Made by a program: the position numbers and the translations under genes. Positions 46,498 through 57,553 of a stretch of 64,000 nucleotides of DNA are shown one piece after another; the first letter of the stretch is position 1; each line of letters begins with the position of its first letter. The DNA is taken from positions 60,657 to 124,656 of the forward strand of contig JADAKE010000005.1 of the NCBI GenBank assembly GCA_015680865.1, read 5' to 3'. The notes under the pieces were generated by a model that ran no database searches, was not told where the DNA came from, and saw only the letters and a list, made by a program, of their open reading frames with translations. This DNA comes from Enterococcus lacertideformus. GTDB lineage: Bacteria; Bacillota; Bacilli; Lactobacillales; Enterococcaceae.

Positions 46498-47883
46498 ATG
46501 ATTGAAGATTATATAGAAAAAGATATTATTAGAAAAGTCAAGTTAGTTGAATTTTTATTTGAATTAAAGGAGCTTAATGTTAGCGAAGCAGCAGAAAGGT
46601 TAGGGGTAACATTCAATACAATCAAAGCTGATTTTCAAAAATTAGTTATTCGGTTAGAAGCAGATATCGACTACTATAAAATGACAAGTAGCCACCTTTT
46701 GATTTTTTTTAAACCGAACATTCGGCGTTACGATCTAATCAAGCAAATCTACCAAGATTCCAATTTTTTAAGAGTTTGTTCTCGGTATATTATTGGCGAA
46801 CATGATTACTTGACGCTTGTAGATGAAGAATTTTTGTCTGTTACGAAAGTATTCAAAATAAAAAAAGTGGAAAATTATTTTTCCGAAGCACTTGTTCCAC
46901 TTACAGAAAATCCAGAAGATTCACTTGAACTACAACAGCGTTTCTTGATTCTTTCTATTTGGATGCGCTGTGATTATTTGGATACACAAATTGATCCTGA
47001 AATCATGGTTAAATCTGAAAAATATGCAGATAAAATACTCCATGTTTTATCTAATCGGTTAAATAAAACACAGTATACCTTCTTCAAATTAGCTATCTAT
47101 CTCTCATTATCTCGGCAAAAAAGTAATCCTGTCACTTTTCCTGAAGATACGATGATAATTATGCAAAATGGGATTATTTTTAATATGTTCCGAGAAATTT
47201 TCATCGAACATGATGAAGCACTTTCAAGTGAAGAAATTGCTTATCTAGCTATTATTTATCGAACACTTCCTTATAACTCGCCAAACTATTTTATGTTAGA
47301 AATTGATTTACTTATTGAAATGTTTGAAAAAGAATTTGGTGTCAATTTATTTGGAAATATTTTATTTGAAGTTCCTCTATTTAATTTGTTATATACTTGT
47401 GCATTAAATATCGGCAATTTTTTAGTCACAAAACATATTTTTTTAAGCGAAGAACAACTGCTAGTTTTAAATAGAGTAAAGCTAATTTTAAAGAAGTGGA
47501 CAAACGAATTGGATACACCGATCAATCACATTCCTTACTTTCATCTCCAAGAATTTTGTCAGTTGACTTTTTTTATTTTAACAAACGGAAATCTAACTAA
47601 GACAGGAATTGTTATTGTTGCAGAAAACGAAACTTCTCATATTGCTTTTCGAAATTCCTTAGAAAAAAGAATGTCTACCAGTGATTTGCTCATTGATACA
47701 ACACTCTATTACTCTCTAGATGATGTGCCTGAATACATTAGAAAATCTGATCAACTTATTATTTGTGAACGCACACTTCTAAGTAAAGAAAATTTCAACA
47801 ACAAAAATATCTTCCCCATCTCATTAAATTCCATATCGGCAGATATTAAAAAAATTGCTACTTGTATCATGAACTTAGATTGA
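46498..47883 (+). CDS. Mga-like transcriptional regulator
   Basis: The 461-residue protein has an N-terminal winged helix (IRKVKLVEFLFELKELNVSE, AERLGVTFNTIKADFQKLVI). A long helical middle part resembles the PRD-type domains of the Mga/AtxA family, and the C-terminus resembles an EIIB fold (GIVIVAENETSHIAFRNSL ... DQLIICERTLL). Such regulators control surface and virulence genes in response to sugars. It is about 40% similar by eye to the other two Mga-like proteins of this window in the start (xxxYIExxIxRKVKLxxxL). Transcription is away from the capsule locus, and its own terminator follows. Confidence 0.75.
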   Translation: MIEDYIEKDIIRKVKLVEFLFELKELNVSEAAERLGVTFNTIKADFQKLVIRLEADIDYYKMTSSHLLIFFKPNIRRYDLIKQIYQDSNFLRVCSRYIIGEHDYLTLVDEEFLSVTKVFKIKKVENYFSEALVPLTENPEDSLELQQRFLILSIWMRCDYLDTQIDPEIMVKSEKYADKILHVLSNRLNKTQYTFFKLAIYLSLSRQKSNPVTFPEDTMIIMQNGIIFNMFREIFIEHDEALSSEEIAYLAIIYRTLPYNSPNYFMLEIDLLIEMFEKEFGVNLFGNILFEVPLFNLLYTCALNIGNFLVTKHIFLSEEQLLVLNRVKLILKKWTNELDTPINHIPYFHLQEFCQLTFFILTNGNLTKTGIVIVAENETSHIAFRNSLEKRMSTSDLLIDTTLYYSLDDVPEYIRKSDQLIICERTLLSKENFNNKNIFPISLNSISADIKKIATCIMNLD

Positions 47884-47902
47884 ATATTCCGACTGATATT
47901 TG

Positions 47903-47950
47903 AAAGAATTAGCAAACAAAAGACCTTCTCAATTGTTTGCTAATTCTTTT
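47903..47950 (+). terminator. Terminator after the first Mga-like gene
   Basis: AAAGAATTAGCAAACA and TGTTTGCTAATTCTTT form a perfect 16-base stem with a 15-base loop, ending in T residues, 20 bases after the stop codon. Confidence 0.88.
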
Positions 47951-48101
47951 CCTCTGTAAAAAAGAGGATAAATCATTTAAAAATATTTCAAAAGATCTCT
48001 AGTTACTAAAACTGTAATCCATATTCCTTTTGATTCCCACTCAATAAAATATTTGAACTAACTGAATGTTGTAATGAAAGAATGTTTTCAACTTGCTATC
48101 G

Positions 48102-48296
48102 CTAGTTGATAGGGATTGCTTCTACCTCTTCATCCATAATATAGCCTTGTTCTTTTAATACTTTTTTTGTCACGACATAATGCTTTACACCCGCTTCTAC
48201 AATTACCACATTGGTTAAAATATTAGTAATTGTTCCTACAGCATATCCTTTAGAGACGGCAGGTGCAGAAACCGTGATCCCAAGTTCTAATTTCAT
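48102..48296 (-). CDS. DUF2187-family small protein
   Basis: A 64-residue protein, MKLELGITVSAPAVSKGYAV, with KHYVVTKKVLKEQGYI at the end. It resembles the DUF2187 small beta-barrel (KOW-like) proteins of Firmicutes. Their role is unknown; KOW-like folds often bind RNA or protein. A plausible start is at 48296 with a purine-rich upstream stretch. No operon partner. Confidence 0.7.
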   Translation of the reverse strand: MKLELGITVSAPAVSKGYAVGTITNILTNVVIVEAGVKHYVVTKKVLKEQGYIMDEEVEAIPIN

Positions 48297-48785
48297 GATC
48301 GATTCTCCTAACTTCCGAAAAATTACTTACGGATATCATTATAAAAATCTGCTCCTTGTTTTTTTACAATTATTTTAGTAAAAACTTCTGCTAAGTTATT
48401 AAAAATGAAGAACTACTCATGTGAAAAGACAAAAACTACTGTTTAGAGATGCGGTGTTTGCAAGAAGGAATAATCGCTCTTCTTGAATATTATTTTACCA
48501 AAATAATTACTTCTCTTTTTTTCTCTCATTTAATCGAATATTTTCTTTTTCATCAATTAAATCAATCGAATCATTCATTTTTTATTTTCCAAAACGCTGT
48601 TAAATCAATGATTTATCTCTTAATCTTTGTCTTTTGAGCTGACCACCAGAGAGAAGTTTTTTCTTTACATACTAGCATGCTGTTTTAGATTAATAAATAA
48701 TCTGCCTGCTTTCTTATTTTTTAGCAGACAAACAAATTAGGGCAAAAAAATAAAAATAAAAAAATACGTTCAGAATATCAAAAAA

Positions 48786-48826
48786 GAGTGTGGGACAAAA
48801 GTAAAGAACACTTTTGTATCACACTC
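48786..48826. repeat. gagtgtgggacaaaag hairpin repeat
   Basis: GAGTGTGGGACAAAAG pairs with CTTTTGTATCACACTC (two mismatches) around a nine-base loop. It is the same family as 27176-27233, down to the first arm. Confidence 0.75.
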
Positions 48827-48841
48827 TAAATACATATAAAC

Positions 48842-48899
48842 GGTGGGAGCAGAAGCAACTCCTTATTATTTCTTGGAGTTACATGCTTCTGTCCCAGCC
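48842..48899 (-). terminator. Hairpin repeat (gggagcagaagca / tgcttctgtccc) after the Ig-repeat gene
   Basis: The outer arms GGGAGCAGAAGCA and TGCTTCTGTCCC pair with one mismatch, and inner ACTCC and GGAGT pair around a T-rich loop. It is 20 bases after the stop of the large secreted protein on the reverse strand, so it is likely its terminator. The gtcccagcc end links it to the gaggctgggac repeat family. Confidence 0.65.
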
Positions 48900-48919
48900 T
48901 CTCTTCTTTGCTATTTACA

Positions 48920-51900
48920 TTATATTACTGGTACTTCTACAGACACTAATTGTTTACCATCAAAGCTTAGGCTTTCAATCGTAAAACTATTAACAGATGA
49001 TGGAACTTTATTGCCAATATATACTTCAAATTGATTGCCTGCTTTTAATTTAAAGCCTAGTTTGTATTCTTTACCAGCCACGATCAATTTAAAGGAACGA
49101 ATATCTCCTTTGAAAGTTCCGGTTAGATATTCTGCATTTCGTTTATATTCATTCGCCACTAATTCTGGTTGCGCAACAGTCACGTCTTGAGATACCAATA
49201 CTTTGTTTGCTTGGTCTAAGCCTTCTAATTTTACTGATTTTGAGCTTGCGGTTACCTTGTTACCTACATAGACTTCAAAGTGATTACCTTCAGTAATTTT
49301 AAAACCTGGTGTACTTTCTTTACCATCTACAACTAATTTGAATTTTTTGATTCCTTCACCTTTAAAAGTTCCTGACATATATTCATCGCCACGGACGAAT
49401 TCATCAATAGCTAAACTTGGTGATTGAACGGTTATTTGTTCAGATGTCACTTGTTGCCCATTTTTATCTAAGCCGATCAACGTAAAGTTAGGCGTTCCTA
49501 CTGGTGCTTTGTTTCCAATATAGACTTTGAATTTATTTCCTTCAGAAATTTGGAACCCTGGGAAACTTTCTTTGCCATTCACGACTAATTTAAATTTCTT
49601 AACAGCTTCACCGGTAAAGCTACCAGTTACGTATTCGTTGCCCGCAATATATTCATCCGCAGTCAATGTTGGATTTTGGACAGTCACATCTTGAGAAACA
49701 ATTTCTTGTCCAGCTTTATCTACACCCACTACTTTGATCGTGTTGACATTTCCTGGTACTTTATTGCCCACATAAATTTCAAATTTGTTGTCAGCAGTCA
49801 ATTTGAAACCTGGCATGCTTTCTTTACCATCAATGATCAATTTGAATTTCTTGACACCTTCTCCTTCAATGGTCCCAGTCAAGTATTCATTCCCACGTGT
49901 ATAGTCATCCATGTGTAATTGCGGTTTTTCAAGTGTTACATTTTGTTCAGCAATTGTTTTACCTGCTTTATCTAAGCCTTCTAATTTAATCACTTTTGAG
50001 TTGCTATTGATCTTGTTACCAATATATACTTCAAATTTGCCATTTACTAGTTTAAAGCCTGGTTCATACACTTTACCATCAACTGTTAAGCGTAGTTTCT
50101 TAATGCTGTTTCCTGTATAAGAACCTGTCATGTATTCACTACCTAGAATATATTTATCAACAGATAATGCAGGCGCTTGGACTTCAACTGTTTGAGAAGC
50201 TACCTGTGTACCAGCCACATTAAAGTCTTTTAAAGTAAAGTTCTTTGTTCCTTCTGGCACACGATTGCCGACATATACTTCAAATTTGCCATTGACTAAT
50301 TTGAACCCTGGTTCATACGTTTGACCATTGACAATTATTTGGAATTTTTTGATGGCGCCAGTAATTGTCCCTGTGACATATTCATCCCCAAGTGTATAAG
50401 GGTTAAGTGTTATTTTTTGTTGGTGTTTAGCTTCTAATGCATCTTGAGCTTTTTGCACTTTGGCTAGTAAGGCTGTTTTTGCTTCACCAGCTTTTAATGC
50501 ATCTACTTTGGCTTTGACAGCATTGATTTGTTCTTGCGTATTTTCTGCTTTTGGTGTATCACCATTAAACAACGTATTTTCTGCATCTGTTGCTTCTTTG
50601 ACTTTGGCTTCTTCTCCATTCAATGCTTGTTGCGCTTCATTGATTCTTGCTAATAAAGCTTCTTTCTCCGTACCATCTAACAGATTATTCACTTGACTTT
50701 TTGCTTGATCAATTTGTGCTTGGGTATTTGTTGGTTTTAGTACATCTCCATTGAATAAAGCATCCACTAAGCTTTTTGCGCTATCATAACTTGAAGATTG
50801 TAAAATCCATTTTGCTTGATCATTCATTATGAATGTATAAGTCTTGCTGACTGTATTAGACAATTTGACATTACTATTTACAGCTAAAGGCGCTTCATTA
50901 GTTGTAATAATCAAGCTATCTCCGCCTTGGGTATACTTAGTATTACTTACTGTATCTTGATAAGTCCCTCCTCGGTATTCTTGATTGAATAAATTTTCAT
51001 ACGTGTTATATTTAGGACGAGTAATTTGGATTTTACCAATTACGTTGTTTCCAGGAATTGTTTCAGTAAATGTCCGTACATATGTCCCTGTTCTACTTGA
51101 ATCAATTTGGGCAACTACTTGTCCCGTCGAAGATTTAAGTTGGATTTCTTGTAACATTGCTGAAATTTGATTGAAGTAACTTTGTACTTCTTGTTTTTTC
51201 TGATTAAGCACTGGGTTGATACTTGGCAAAGCATCAATTCGTTTTTGAAGCGCATCAAATGCACTTTGAGTCGCATTACTATTTAATCCCTCGCTTGCAA
51301 TACCACTTCCTGCACGCGTACGTAAAGAATCTATATCTGTCTTGATTTTGTACGGGGTATTATTCAACAAATCACTTGCTGCTTGTAAATTTTCTCCAAT
51401 GTAATTGATCCAATATCCAGAATCTTGAGGAATAATTTGTTGTAAAGTTTCTTTAGATAAATTAATCATTTCTTGCGTAACATGTGCTTGTAAAGATCCA
51501 TCAGACTTAAAGAGATTTGCCATAAACGTGTCAATCTCTCCAGCATACTGAACTAAATCTTGCGGTGCATCGGATGAAGCTCCAATAGCAATAGTACTTC
51601 CTGCTACTTCTGGTCCATAACCTTCCCAAGTCACTTTACAGTCTGTGGTATTTGCATTAGCAGTAAAAGTAAGGATCGTCGTGTAATGTCTAAGAACCTG
51701 ACTATTGGCATCCCCAACGTATGAATTTTCAACTTGTACATCTTTACCATTGACAGCGAAATTAATTGGGCTGCTTCCACGGGTTCCATATTTTAATACG
51801 ACTTTATAATGCGCTCCTCTAAGTGTTGGCCACTTCACTGTATAGCCACTTTTAAAGGGTCCATTATAAATAGGGAAGTTTGTTAGATTATATTGCAATG

Positions 51901-52114
51901 AACTTTCATTTGCTTTAGCAGAGACTGCAGCTGGCACACTTCCTTGTGTTGCATTGGTTGCCTCAGTTTTTTCCTTGCCAGTCGCTTCTTGGGCATAAGC
52001 CAATGAAGTAGTTGGGCCTGCGACACTTGATAGTAAGATCAAGCCGGTTGCTGAAGCAGTTAATAATTGTTTTCTCAATTTTTTTGCTTTTGATAGATTT
52101 TTTTTCTTTCCCAT
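48920..52114 (-). CDS. Large secreted multi-domain protein with six Ig-like repeats
   Basis: 1064 residues. The signal peptide is extended (MGKKKNLSKAKKLRKQLLTA, hydrophobic core, cleavage near AYA-QE). Residues ~55-180 are beta-rich and ~185-330 helical. Two helical modules of the Cry1Ac domain D-VI-related type follow (ALFNGDVLKPTNTQAQIDQA; LFNGDTPKAENTQEQINAVK, ~445-565). Then come six ~80-residue Ig-like repeats of the pattern EYVTGSFTGEAVKKFKLVVNG, PGF, KVYIGNK, to the end. There is no LPXTG, membrane tail, LysM or choline-binding module, so it is secreted or held non-covalently. The same D-VI modules occur in the adjacent, divergent M60 gene, suggesting a shared task at host surfaces. 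The specific ligand is unknown. Confidence 0.82.
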   Translation of the reverse strand: MGKKKNLSKAKKLRKQLLTASATGLILLSSVAGPTTSLAYAQEATGKEKTEATNATQGSVPAAVSAKANESSLQYNLTNFPIYNGPFKSGYTVKWPTLRGAHYKVVLKYGTRGSSPINFAVNGKDVQVENSYVGDANSQVLRHYTTILTFTANANTTDCKVTWEGYGPEVAGSTIAIGASSDAPQDLVQYAGEIDTFMANLFKSDGSLQAHVTQEMINLSKETLQQIIPQDSGYWINYIGENLQAASDLLNNTPYKIKTDIDSLRTRAGSGIASEGLNSNATQSAFDALQKRIDALPSINPVLNQKKQEVQSYFNQISAMLQEIQLKSSTGQVVAQIDSSRTGTYVRTFTETIPGNNVIGKIQITRPKYNTYENLFNQEYRGGTYQDTVSNTKYTQGGDSLIITTNEAPLAVNSNVKLSNTVSKTYTFIMNDQAKWILQSSSYDSAKSLVDALFNGDVLKPTNTQAQIDQAKSQVNNLLDGTEKEALLARINEAQQALNGEEAKVKEATDAENTLFNGDTPKAENTQEQINAVKAKVDALKAGEAKTALLAKVQKAQDALEAKHQQKITLNPYTLGDEYVTGTITGAIKKFQIIVNGQTYEPGFKLVNGKFEVYVGNRVPEGTKNFTLKDFNVAGTQVASQTVEVQAPALSVDKYILGSEYMTGSYTGNSIKKLRLTVDGKVYEPGFKLVNGKFEVYIGNKINSNSKVIKLEGLDKAGKTIAEQNVTLEKPQLHMDDYTRGNEYLTGTIEGEGVKKFKLIIDGKESMPGFKLTADNKFEIYVGNKVPGNVNTIKVVGVDKAGQEIVSQDVTVQNPTLTADEYIAGNEYVTGSFTGEAVKKFKLVVNGKESFPGFQISEGNKFKVYIGNKAPVGTPNFTLIGLDKNGQQVTSEQITVQSPSLAIDEFVRGDEYMSGTFKGEGIKKFKLVVDGKESTPGFKITEGNHFEVYVGNKVTASSKSVKLEGLDQANKVLVSQDVTVAQPELVANEYKRNAEYLTGTFKGDIRSFKLIVAGKEYKLGFKLKAGNQFEVYIGNKVPSSVNSFTIESLSFDGKQLVSVEVPVI

Positions 52115-52501
52115 TTTTGTGTGATAACCTCCTATGTTTTCCGTCTATATTACTTTAATATTCGTCAATAACGTTTAGGTTATTGCTGGTACAAATTATA
52201 GGTGGCAGAAGAAAAAATTTTTTCTTTGTTTTTTAATCTTTTGGATATAGACTGTAAAATAATTAAAAACAACTGCTTCTTTTCCTTTATTTCACACGTC
52301 ATCGCTGTTGTGATCATTCGTTTCTTCTTTATCCTAAAAGATATAATTTTTATAGAAACACTTGTTAAATATGTAATTTTTAAAAAAATAAGCAGATGTA
52401 TATTTTTTTTGAAAAACGAAAAAAATAGAATACCTCTTCCATATTACGATAAGTTTGCTTCAACAAAACTTCAAAAAATAATATCTAGGAGAGGATGCCA
52501 A
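52115..52501. other. Divergent promoter region between the Ig-repeat and M60 genes
   Basis: 387 AT-rich bases lie between divergent starts. Near the Ig-repeat gene is a perfect inverted repeat (52166-52185, listed separately). The M60 gene is preceded by GGAGAGG five bases before ATG 52502. The in-frame open stretch upstream of that ATG is not preceded by a ribosome binding site and has no homology I can see. Confidence 0.5.
52166..52185. promoter_or_regulatory. Inverted repeat, candidate operator
   Basis: CAATAAC and GTTATTG form perfect seven-base arms around GTTTAG, about 50 bases upstream of the Ig-repeat gene start and between two divergent surface-protein genes. It may be a regulator-binding site. 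No regulator can be named. Confidence 0.35.
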
Positions 52502-55500
52502 ATGAAAAAGAAAAAAAAGAAATTACTTATTACTTCCGCTACTTGTCTTTTGACATTAAATGCGTTAGCACCAAGCGCCCAAGTACTAGCACAAGAAAAA
52601 CCAGCCCTCAATCAGTAGCACAAACAAATGAGCAATCGTTCACTTTAAAAGGATATAACAACACGACATTTGCTAAAATTGATGTTACTAAAGATCAGCT
52701 TCATCTAGAAACCTTTGCTGTTCAGCCACATTGGGGCTTTTATGATAACGTGTATGCAAGTATTGCCGTAAAACGTTGGAATCAAACGATTTTCTCAAAA
52801 GACTTCATTGGTAATCAAACGTTAAAAGCTGAACAAAAAAATATCACACTACAAGAACGTGACATTCTGACTTTAACTCACAAAGAAGCTAATGATACTC
52901 GCTTTGCCGTAAGTAATCCTGCTTTAAAAGTCAATCAATCAGGGCAGTATACCTATATTGTAAAGAATGGAAAATTAGAAAACATCACCTTACAAGTCGC
53001 TGAAGCAACGAAAGCGGTTAACGATTTATATAATGGAGAGACACCGAAAATTGGGATTACTCGTGAACAAATTGATCATGCTGGAGATAAAATAAACTTA
53101 CTTCCTAATTTTTTACCAGAATTTGTAGAACTGTGGAACAAACTGGAAAAAGCTTATACTTCTATCAGTGTTGCAGACCAAATGCAAGGGTTCACCTTCA
53201 AGGGGTATAACAATGCAACTTTTGCTCAAATCAATATTGCTTACAACACTCTGTATTTACAAACATTGGCTGTCGAACCACATTGGGGTTTTTACGATAA
53301 TGTTTATGCAAGTATTGCCGTAAAACGTTGGAACCAAACAGTTTTCTCAAAAGACTTCATTGGGAATCAAACGTTAAAAGCTTAGCAAAAAAATATTCCT
53401 TTACAAGAAGGCGACATTCTGTATCTCACTCACAAAGAAGCTGATGATACTCGCTTTACTGTAAGTAATCCAGCTTTAAAAGGCAATCAATCAGGGCAGT
53501 ATATCTATATTGTGAAAAATGGGAAATTAGAAAATCTCACCTTACAAGTCGCTGAAGCAACGAAAGCAGTCAATGATTTATTTAATGGTGATACGCCTAA
53601 AATTGGGATTACTCAAGAACAAGCAGATGCTGCTACCGCTAAATTAAATGCGCTGCCTAATTATTTACAAGAGCGTGACCGTTTATGGAATAAACTAGAA
53701 AAAGCCTATAACGCTATTAGCATGGCTGAGCAAATGCAAGGATTTACCTTCAAAGGGTATAATAATGCCACTTTTGCCCAAATCAATATTGCTTATAACA
53801 CTTTACATTTGCAGACACTAGCCATCCAACCACATTGGGGATTCTATGGGGATTCTATGGGGATGTGTATGCAAGTTTACAAGTAAAACGTAGCGAACAA
53901 GTCATCTATAAGAAAGACTTCATCGGCAATCAAACACTAAAAGCTGAACAAAAAAATATTCCTTTAAAAAATGGGGATATCGTTATAATAACTCATCGTG
54001 AAGCAAATAATACTCGCTTTGCTGTAACAGATCCAGCACTAAAACATGATAACAAAGGTCAATACACCTATATTGTAGAAAATGGGAAATTGCAAAACTT
54101 AACGACACTCACTGCAGAAGCAACCACTGCGGTAAATGGATTGTTTAATGGAAGCACACTAAAGCCCGAAAATACCCAAGAACAAATCAATACAGCTAAA
54201 ACAATAGTCGATCGATTACCAAATGGGGAGACTAAAAATACTTTATTAGCAAAAATCTCAACTGCTCAAAAAGCTTTAGATACAGCTATGAAAGAAGCAA
54301 CCGATGCGGTGAATGTTTTATTTAATGGGGACACGCCAAAATCTGAAAATACCCAAGAACAAATCGATGCTGCTAAAGCCAAAGTTGATCGATTGCCAAA
54401 TGGGGAGACCAAAAATACCCTATTAGCGAAAATCTCAACTGCTCAAAAAGCTTTAGATGAGGCTGAAGAAACAGCAGCTAAATTGAAAGAAGCAACCGAT
54501 GCAGTAAATGCTTTGTTTAATGGTGATACTCCAAAACCTAATAACACCAAAGCACAATTAGATACTGCCCGAGAAAAAATCAATGCTTTACCAATTAAAT
54601 TAGCTGCTCGAGGTGCTTTACAGAAAAAATACGATCAAGCTTTCCTTGCGTTAAACACTTATCAAAAAACGATGTTTACCACTGTATATTCAGAAAATAC
54701 AGCTGCTGCAGGCATTATTATGGGGAAAGACCACGATCGCCAAGATTTAGGAATTCAATTAGCGAAAGGCGCAAAAATTACTATTCGTCAAACGAATCCA
54801 AAATTCACTGGTAAAATGACTTTACGCTTATTAACGAATAATTCAAAAACAGAATCATCAATTGAATTTACTACAAATAATGTGACATTAACTGCCAAAG
54901 ATTTGGCTGTACCATTTGTTTATACACCATATGATCAAGCCAATGGTGAAAAACCTAAGTTAGAATTTTCTGTTGAAGGACAAAAATTGTTATTGCCAAT
55001 TTATACAAAAAATTCAAGTATCGAAACCTTCAAAGATCACTGGAACCAAACAAAAGGTTACGCATTGATCCAAGGTAAAAGATTCCAAACTTTCTTACCT
55101 GAACAAAATCGTAACCAAACGCTAAAAGTTGATTTAAATCGCCTAATTGATCAATATGATAACGATATTATCGGATTTTATAATGAACTCATTGGCTTAT
55201 CTGACAATGATCCGAATCCATTGAACCGTTCTTCCGTACGCAGATATTTTTATAAAGCAGATGCTTCCGGTGTCGGTGCCCTTTATTACGGCGGACTGTG
55301 GGCAGCGCAAACCAGTACTTCCGCTGATGCTTGGTTATCAGATGGCTGGGGAGCACTTCATGAAACAGGCCACGGTTACCAAGGTAGCTTTATGAATCGG
55401 GTAATGGATGTTGGTGAAGTTTGGAATAATATCTATGGTGTGATCTACAACTATAAACATATGGGGAAAACAGCAGCAGATAATAATTCTTGGCTTTATA

Positions 55501-56735
55501 ACTATGGCCACAAACAAACTCTTGAAAATTCTTTGAAAAATACAATCAATAGCCAAGATCCAAAATTCAATAGTCAAGATGGTCGAAAGAAATTGATCAT
55601 TTTGTCAAATATCATTGATAAAGCTGGCAATGAAGGCTTGAAAAACTTCTATACAAATTATCGTAAATTTGCCAATGAAACGGGCTTTGATGCAAACAAT
55701 TATTTATTACCTGACTTGATTACAACAGAAATGGGTGCACCTAAAAAATATGATTTTTCAGCGATCCTAAACGCTTGGGGGTTATAAGTATCAGATAAAT
55801 CGAAAAAAGTAGCACAAGATAATGACTACCAACAAGTAGCACATCTAGCTCAAGTTGTCCCTGACAACCAATTAGATGCAGCGATCAAACAATTAACTCA
55901 AAATAATCGTCTAAGCTCTGTATTATCTTTAGTCTCAAATGAAGAATTAAAACCATTAAACCTAAAAAGCAACGTGACATTGAATTTTGCTGATGGTCAT
56001 TTATTTGAAGGCATGAAACTACGTATTTTAGACGGGAAAAAACTTTATAAAGAAATTACTTTAGGTAAAAATCCTGTGACAATCAACGACATGCCAAATG
56101 GTGTTTATTCGCTAGAATTGCAAACATCCACTGGATACATCCAAAAACCATATCTTTTTGTCAAAGATAGTGGGACAATAACGATTTCACTTGTTAATTA
56201 CCTTAAAGAAGCAACTGAAGCGGTCAACCAACTATTCCAAGACAACAATAGTCAAAAAATCAAAACAGATTTGATACAAACCACGATTGATCAAGCCAAG
56301 AAAAAAGTCACAGCTTTACCAGAAAGCAGCGAAAAACAAGCTTTACTAACAAGATTAGATAACGCCTTTAATCAATTACAAGAATTTACCTTTAGAGGAC
56401 TTGGCAACTGGACATTTGCTACTTTCAATGTCGCAAGTGGTGTGGCAACCATCCGAACAAATAAAGGTACACCACATAGCTATTTCAATGATCGATATGC
56501 AAGTATCACCATTTCACGGAATAACAAAACAATCTATCAAAAAGAGTATATCGGTGATCGTCATTATGACGCTAAAACAGATACCGTGACATTATCAGAA
56601 GGTGATCAAGTTACAGTCACACATCGCGAAGCCAATGCTACACGTTTAGCTATCAATCATGAAAACTTGAAAAACAATACAAAAGGCACTTACCACTATG
56701 ACGTGAAAGATGGCCAATTGGTGCTAAAAAAATAG
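52502..56735 (+). pseudogene. M60-family (enhancin-like) metallopeptidase with mucin-binding modules, multiply broken
   Basis: The Sec signal is MKKKKKKLLITSATCLLTLN. Three mucin/carbohydrate-binding modules of the PF03272 type follow (pattern SFTLKGYNNTTFAKI, PHWGFYDNVYASIAVKR, THKEANDTRFAV), each with a Cry1Ac D-VI-like helical unit. Further D-VI units, the M60 catalytic domain and a fourth binding module (56385-56730) complete it. The zinc motif is HETGH in GWGALHETGHGYQG, with a downstream glutamate in DVGEVWNN. Lesions are: a missing C near 52602 shifting the signal peptide out of frame; TAG at 53383-53385; an 11-base tandem duplication at 53838-53859; and TAA at 55785-55787 after LNAWGL. 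Restored length is about 1400 residues. M60 enzymes cleave mucin-type glycoproteins. It is clearly decayed. Confidence 0.85.
53838..53859 (+). repeat. 11-bp tandem duplication causing a frameshift
   Basis: GGGATTCTATG occurs twice in direct succession. Removing one copy restores PHWGFYGDVYASLQVKR, matching the other modules of the same gene. Confidence 0.93.
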
Positions 56736-56858
56736 TAATCTTTCAAGTAAAACGAGTATGGGACAAAAGTGAGGAACACTTCTGAGATATCCCCTAAAAA
56801 CAACTGTTCCTAGTTACAATTATGTCATAAAATAACACTTTAACAACCAAACTAAATT

Positions 56859-56909
56859 ACTGATACAAAAAGTCAGCTTTTTGTTCTCACTTTTTGTATC
56901 AGTTTTTTT
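56859..56909 (+). terminator. Terminator downstream of the M60 gene
   Basis: ACTGATACAAAAAGT and ACTTTTTGTATCAGT form a perfect 15-base stem with a 15-base loop, followed by six T residues. Confidence 0.88.
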
Positions 56910-57178
56910 AAGTTATTGCGGTGGGTATAAGTTAGCTAAAATGGAAAATCATCTGTTACTTGATTAAAAAACAGTAACAAGGGCTTTCTTGTACTGCCTA
57001 CCTCAAGAATTAGCCCTTTACTTTTTTAAATCTATTATTTGCTACTCTTTTTTTACTAGTTTCTGTATTAGGCACCTCTATTTAACTTATCTATTATTTT
57101 TCCTACTTTTTATATCAATACAGGTTACTCTTTAAAAATAGCTCTTCGTCAAATTAGGCTGATCATAGCAACTTATAA

Positions 57179-57217
57179 AACTCAAAGAGAGTAGTTCTAC
57201 TTGCTTTGAGTTTTTTT
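57179..57217 (+). terminator. Orphan terminator
   Basis: AACTCAAAG and CTTTGAGTT pair around a 16-base loop and run into seven T residues. No gene immediately upstream on the plus strand was recognised, so it may mark an unannotated RNA or a lost gene. Confidence 0.7.
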
Positions 57218-57553
57218 ATGTGGATCTAATCTTTTTTGAAATAATTATTTTTATAGAAATGCTTAATTGCTGATTAACAAAAAACCAACGCAAGAAACAA
57301 ATACTGGTATTGGTATTTTATTCTGAAAAAATAACTTTATTCACTTAATCTACCCTATTCTACACATCGTAATAAATGCTTGACTCATCATTTTTGTTTC
57401 TAAGCCTCTCATGTCTTTTTGATTGTCTGAAAAAGTAAAAATATTTGTGCTAGCTCTTATATAATGACAACAATTGGATAATTGATTGATTCTTCATTAA
57501 TTTTCTATCTATTTATTCTATTGAAAAAATTAGTTTATCCTGTCAAAGTACAA

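Larger units (their letters stand above)
48297..48919. other. Intergenic region with two hairpin repeats
   Basis: About 620 bases without a convincing gene. A 62-codon plus-strand open frame (48449-48637) is AT-rich and lacks a ribosome binding site. The right end contains two members of the enterococcal hairpin family listed separately. The rest is AT-rich and shows nothing recognisable. Confidence 0.6.
56736..57553. other. Long AT-rich intergenic region with terminators
   Basis: About 820 bases without a recognisable gene on either strand. It starts with a degenerate copy of the gagt-tgggacaaaag repeat (about 56755-56800), followed by a strong terminator (56859-56909) and a second one (57179-57217). 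A plus-strand open frame between them was not recognised. The remainder is AT-rich with no clear coding signal. It could be the remains of a lost gene or transposon, but no inverted ends or target duplications were found. Confidence 0.5.

Noticed and set aside
48449..48637. 62-codon plus-strand open frame
   Set aside because: AT-rich, Phe/Leu-heavy translation, no ribosome binding site and no recognisable family.
52202..52501. N-terminal extension of the M60 gene
   Set aside because: The frame is open by chance. The Sec signal and the GGAGAGG site show that translation starts at 52502.
56736..57553. Insertion-sequence remnant
   Set aside because: No transposase frame, terminal inverted repeat or target duplication was found; only terminators and a repeat copy are visible.
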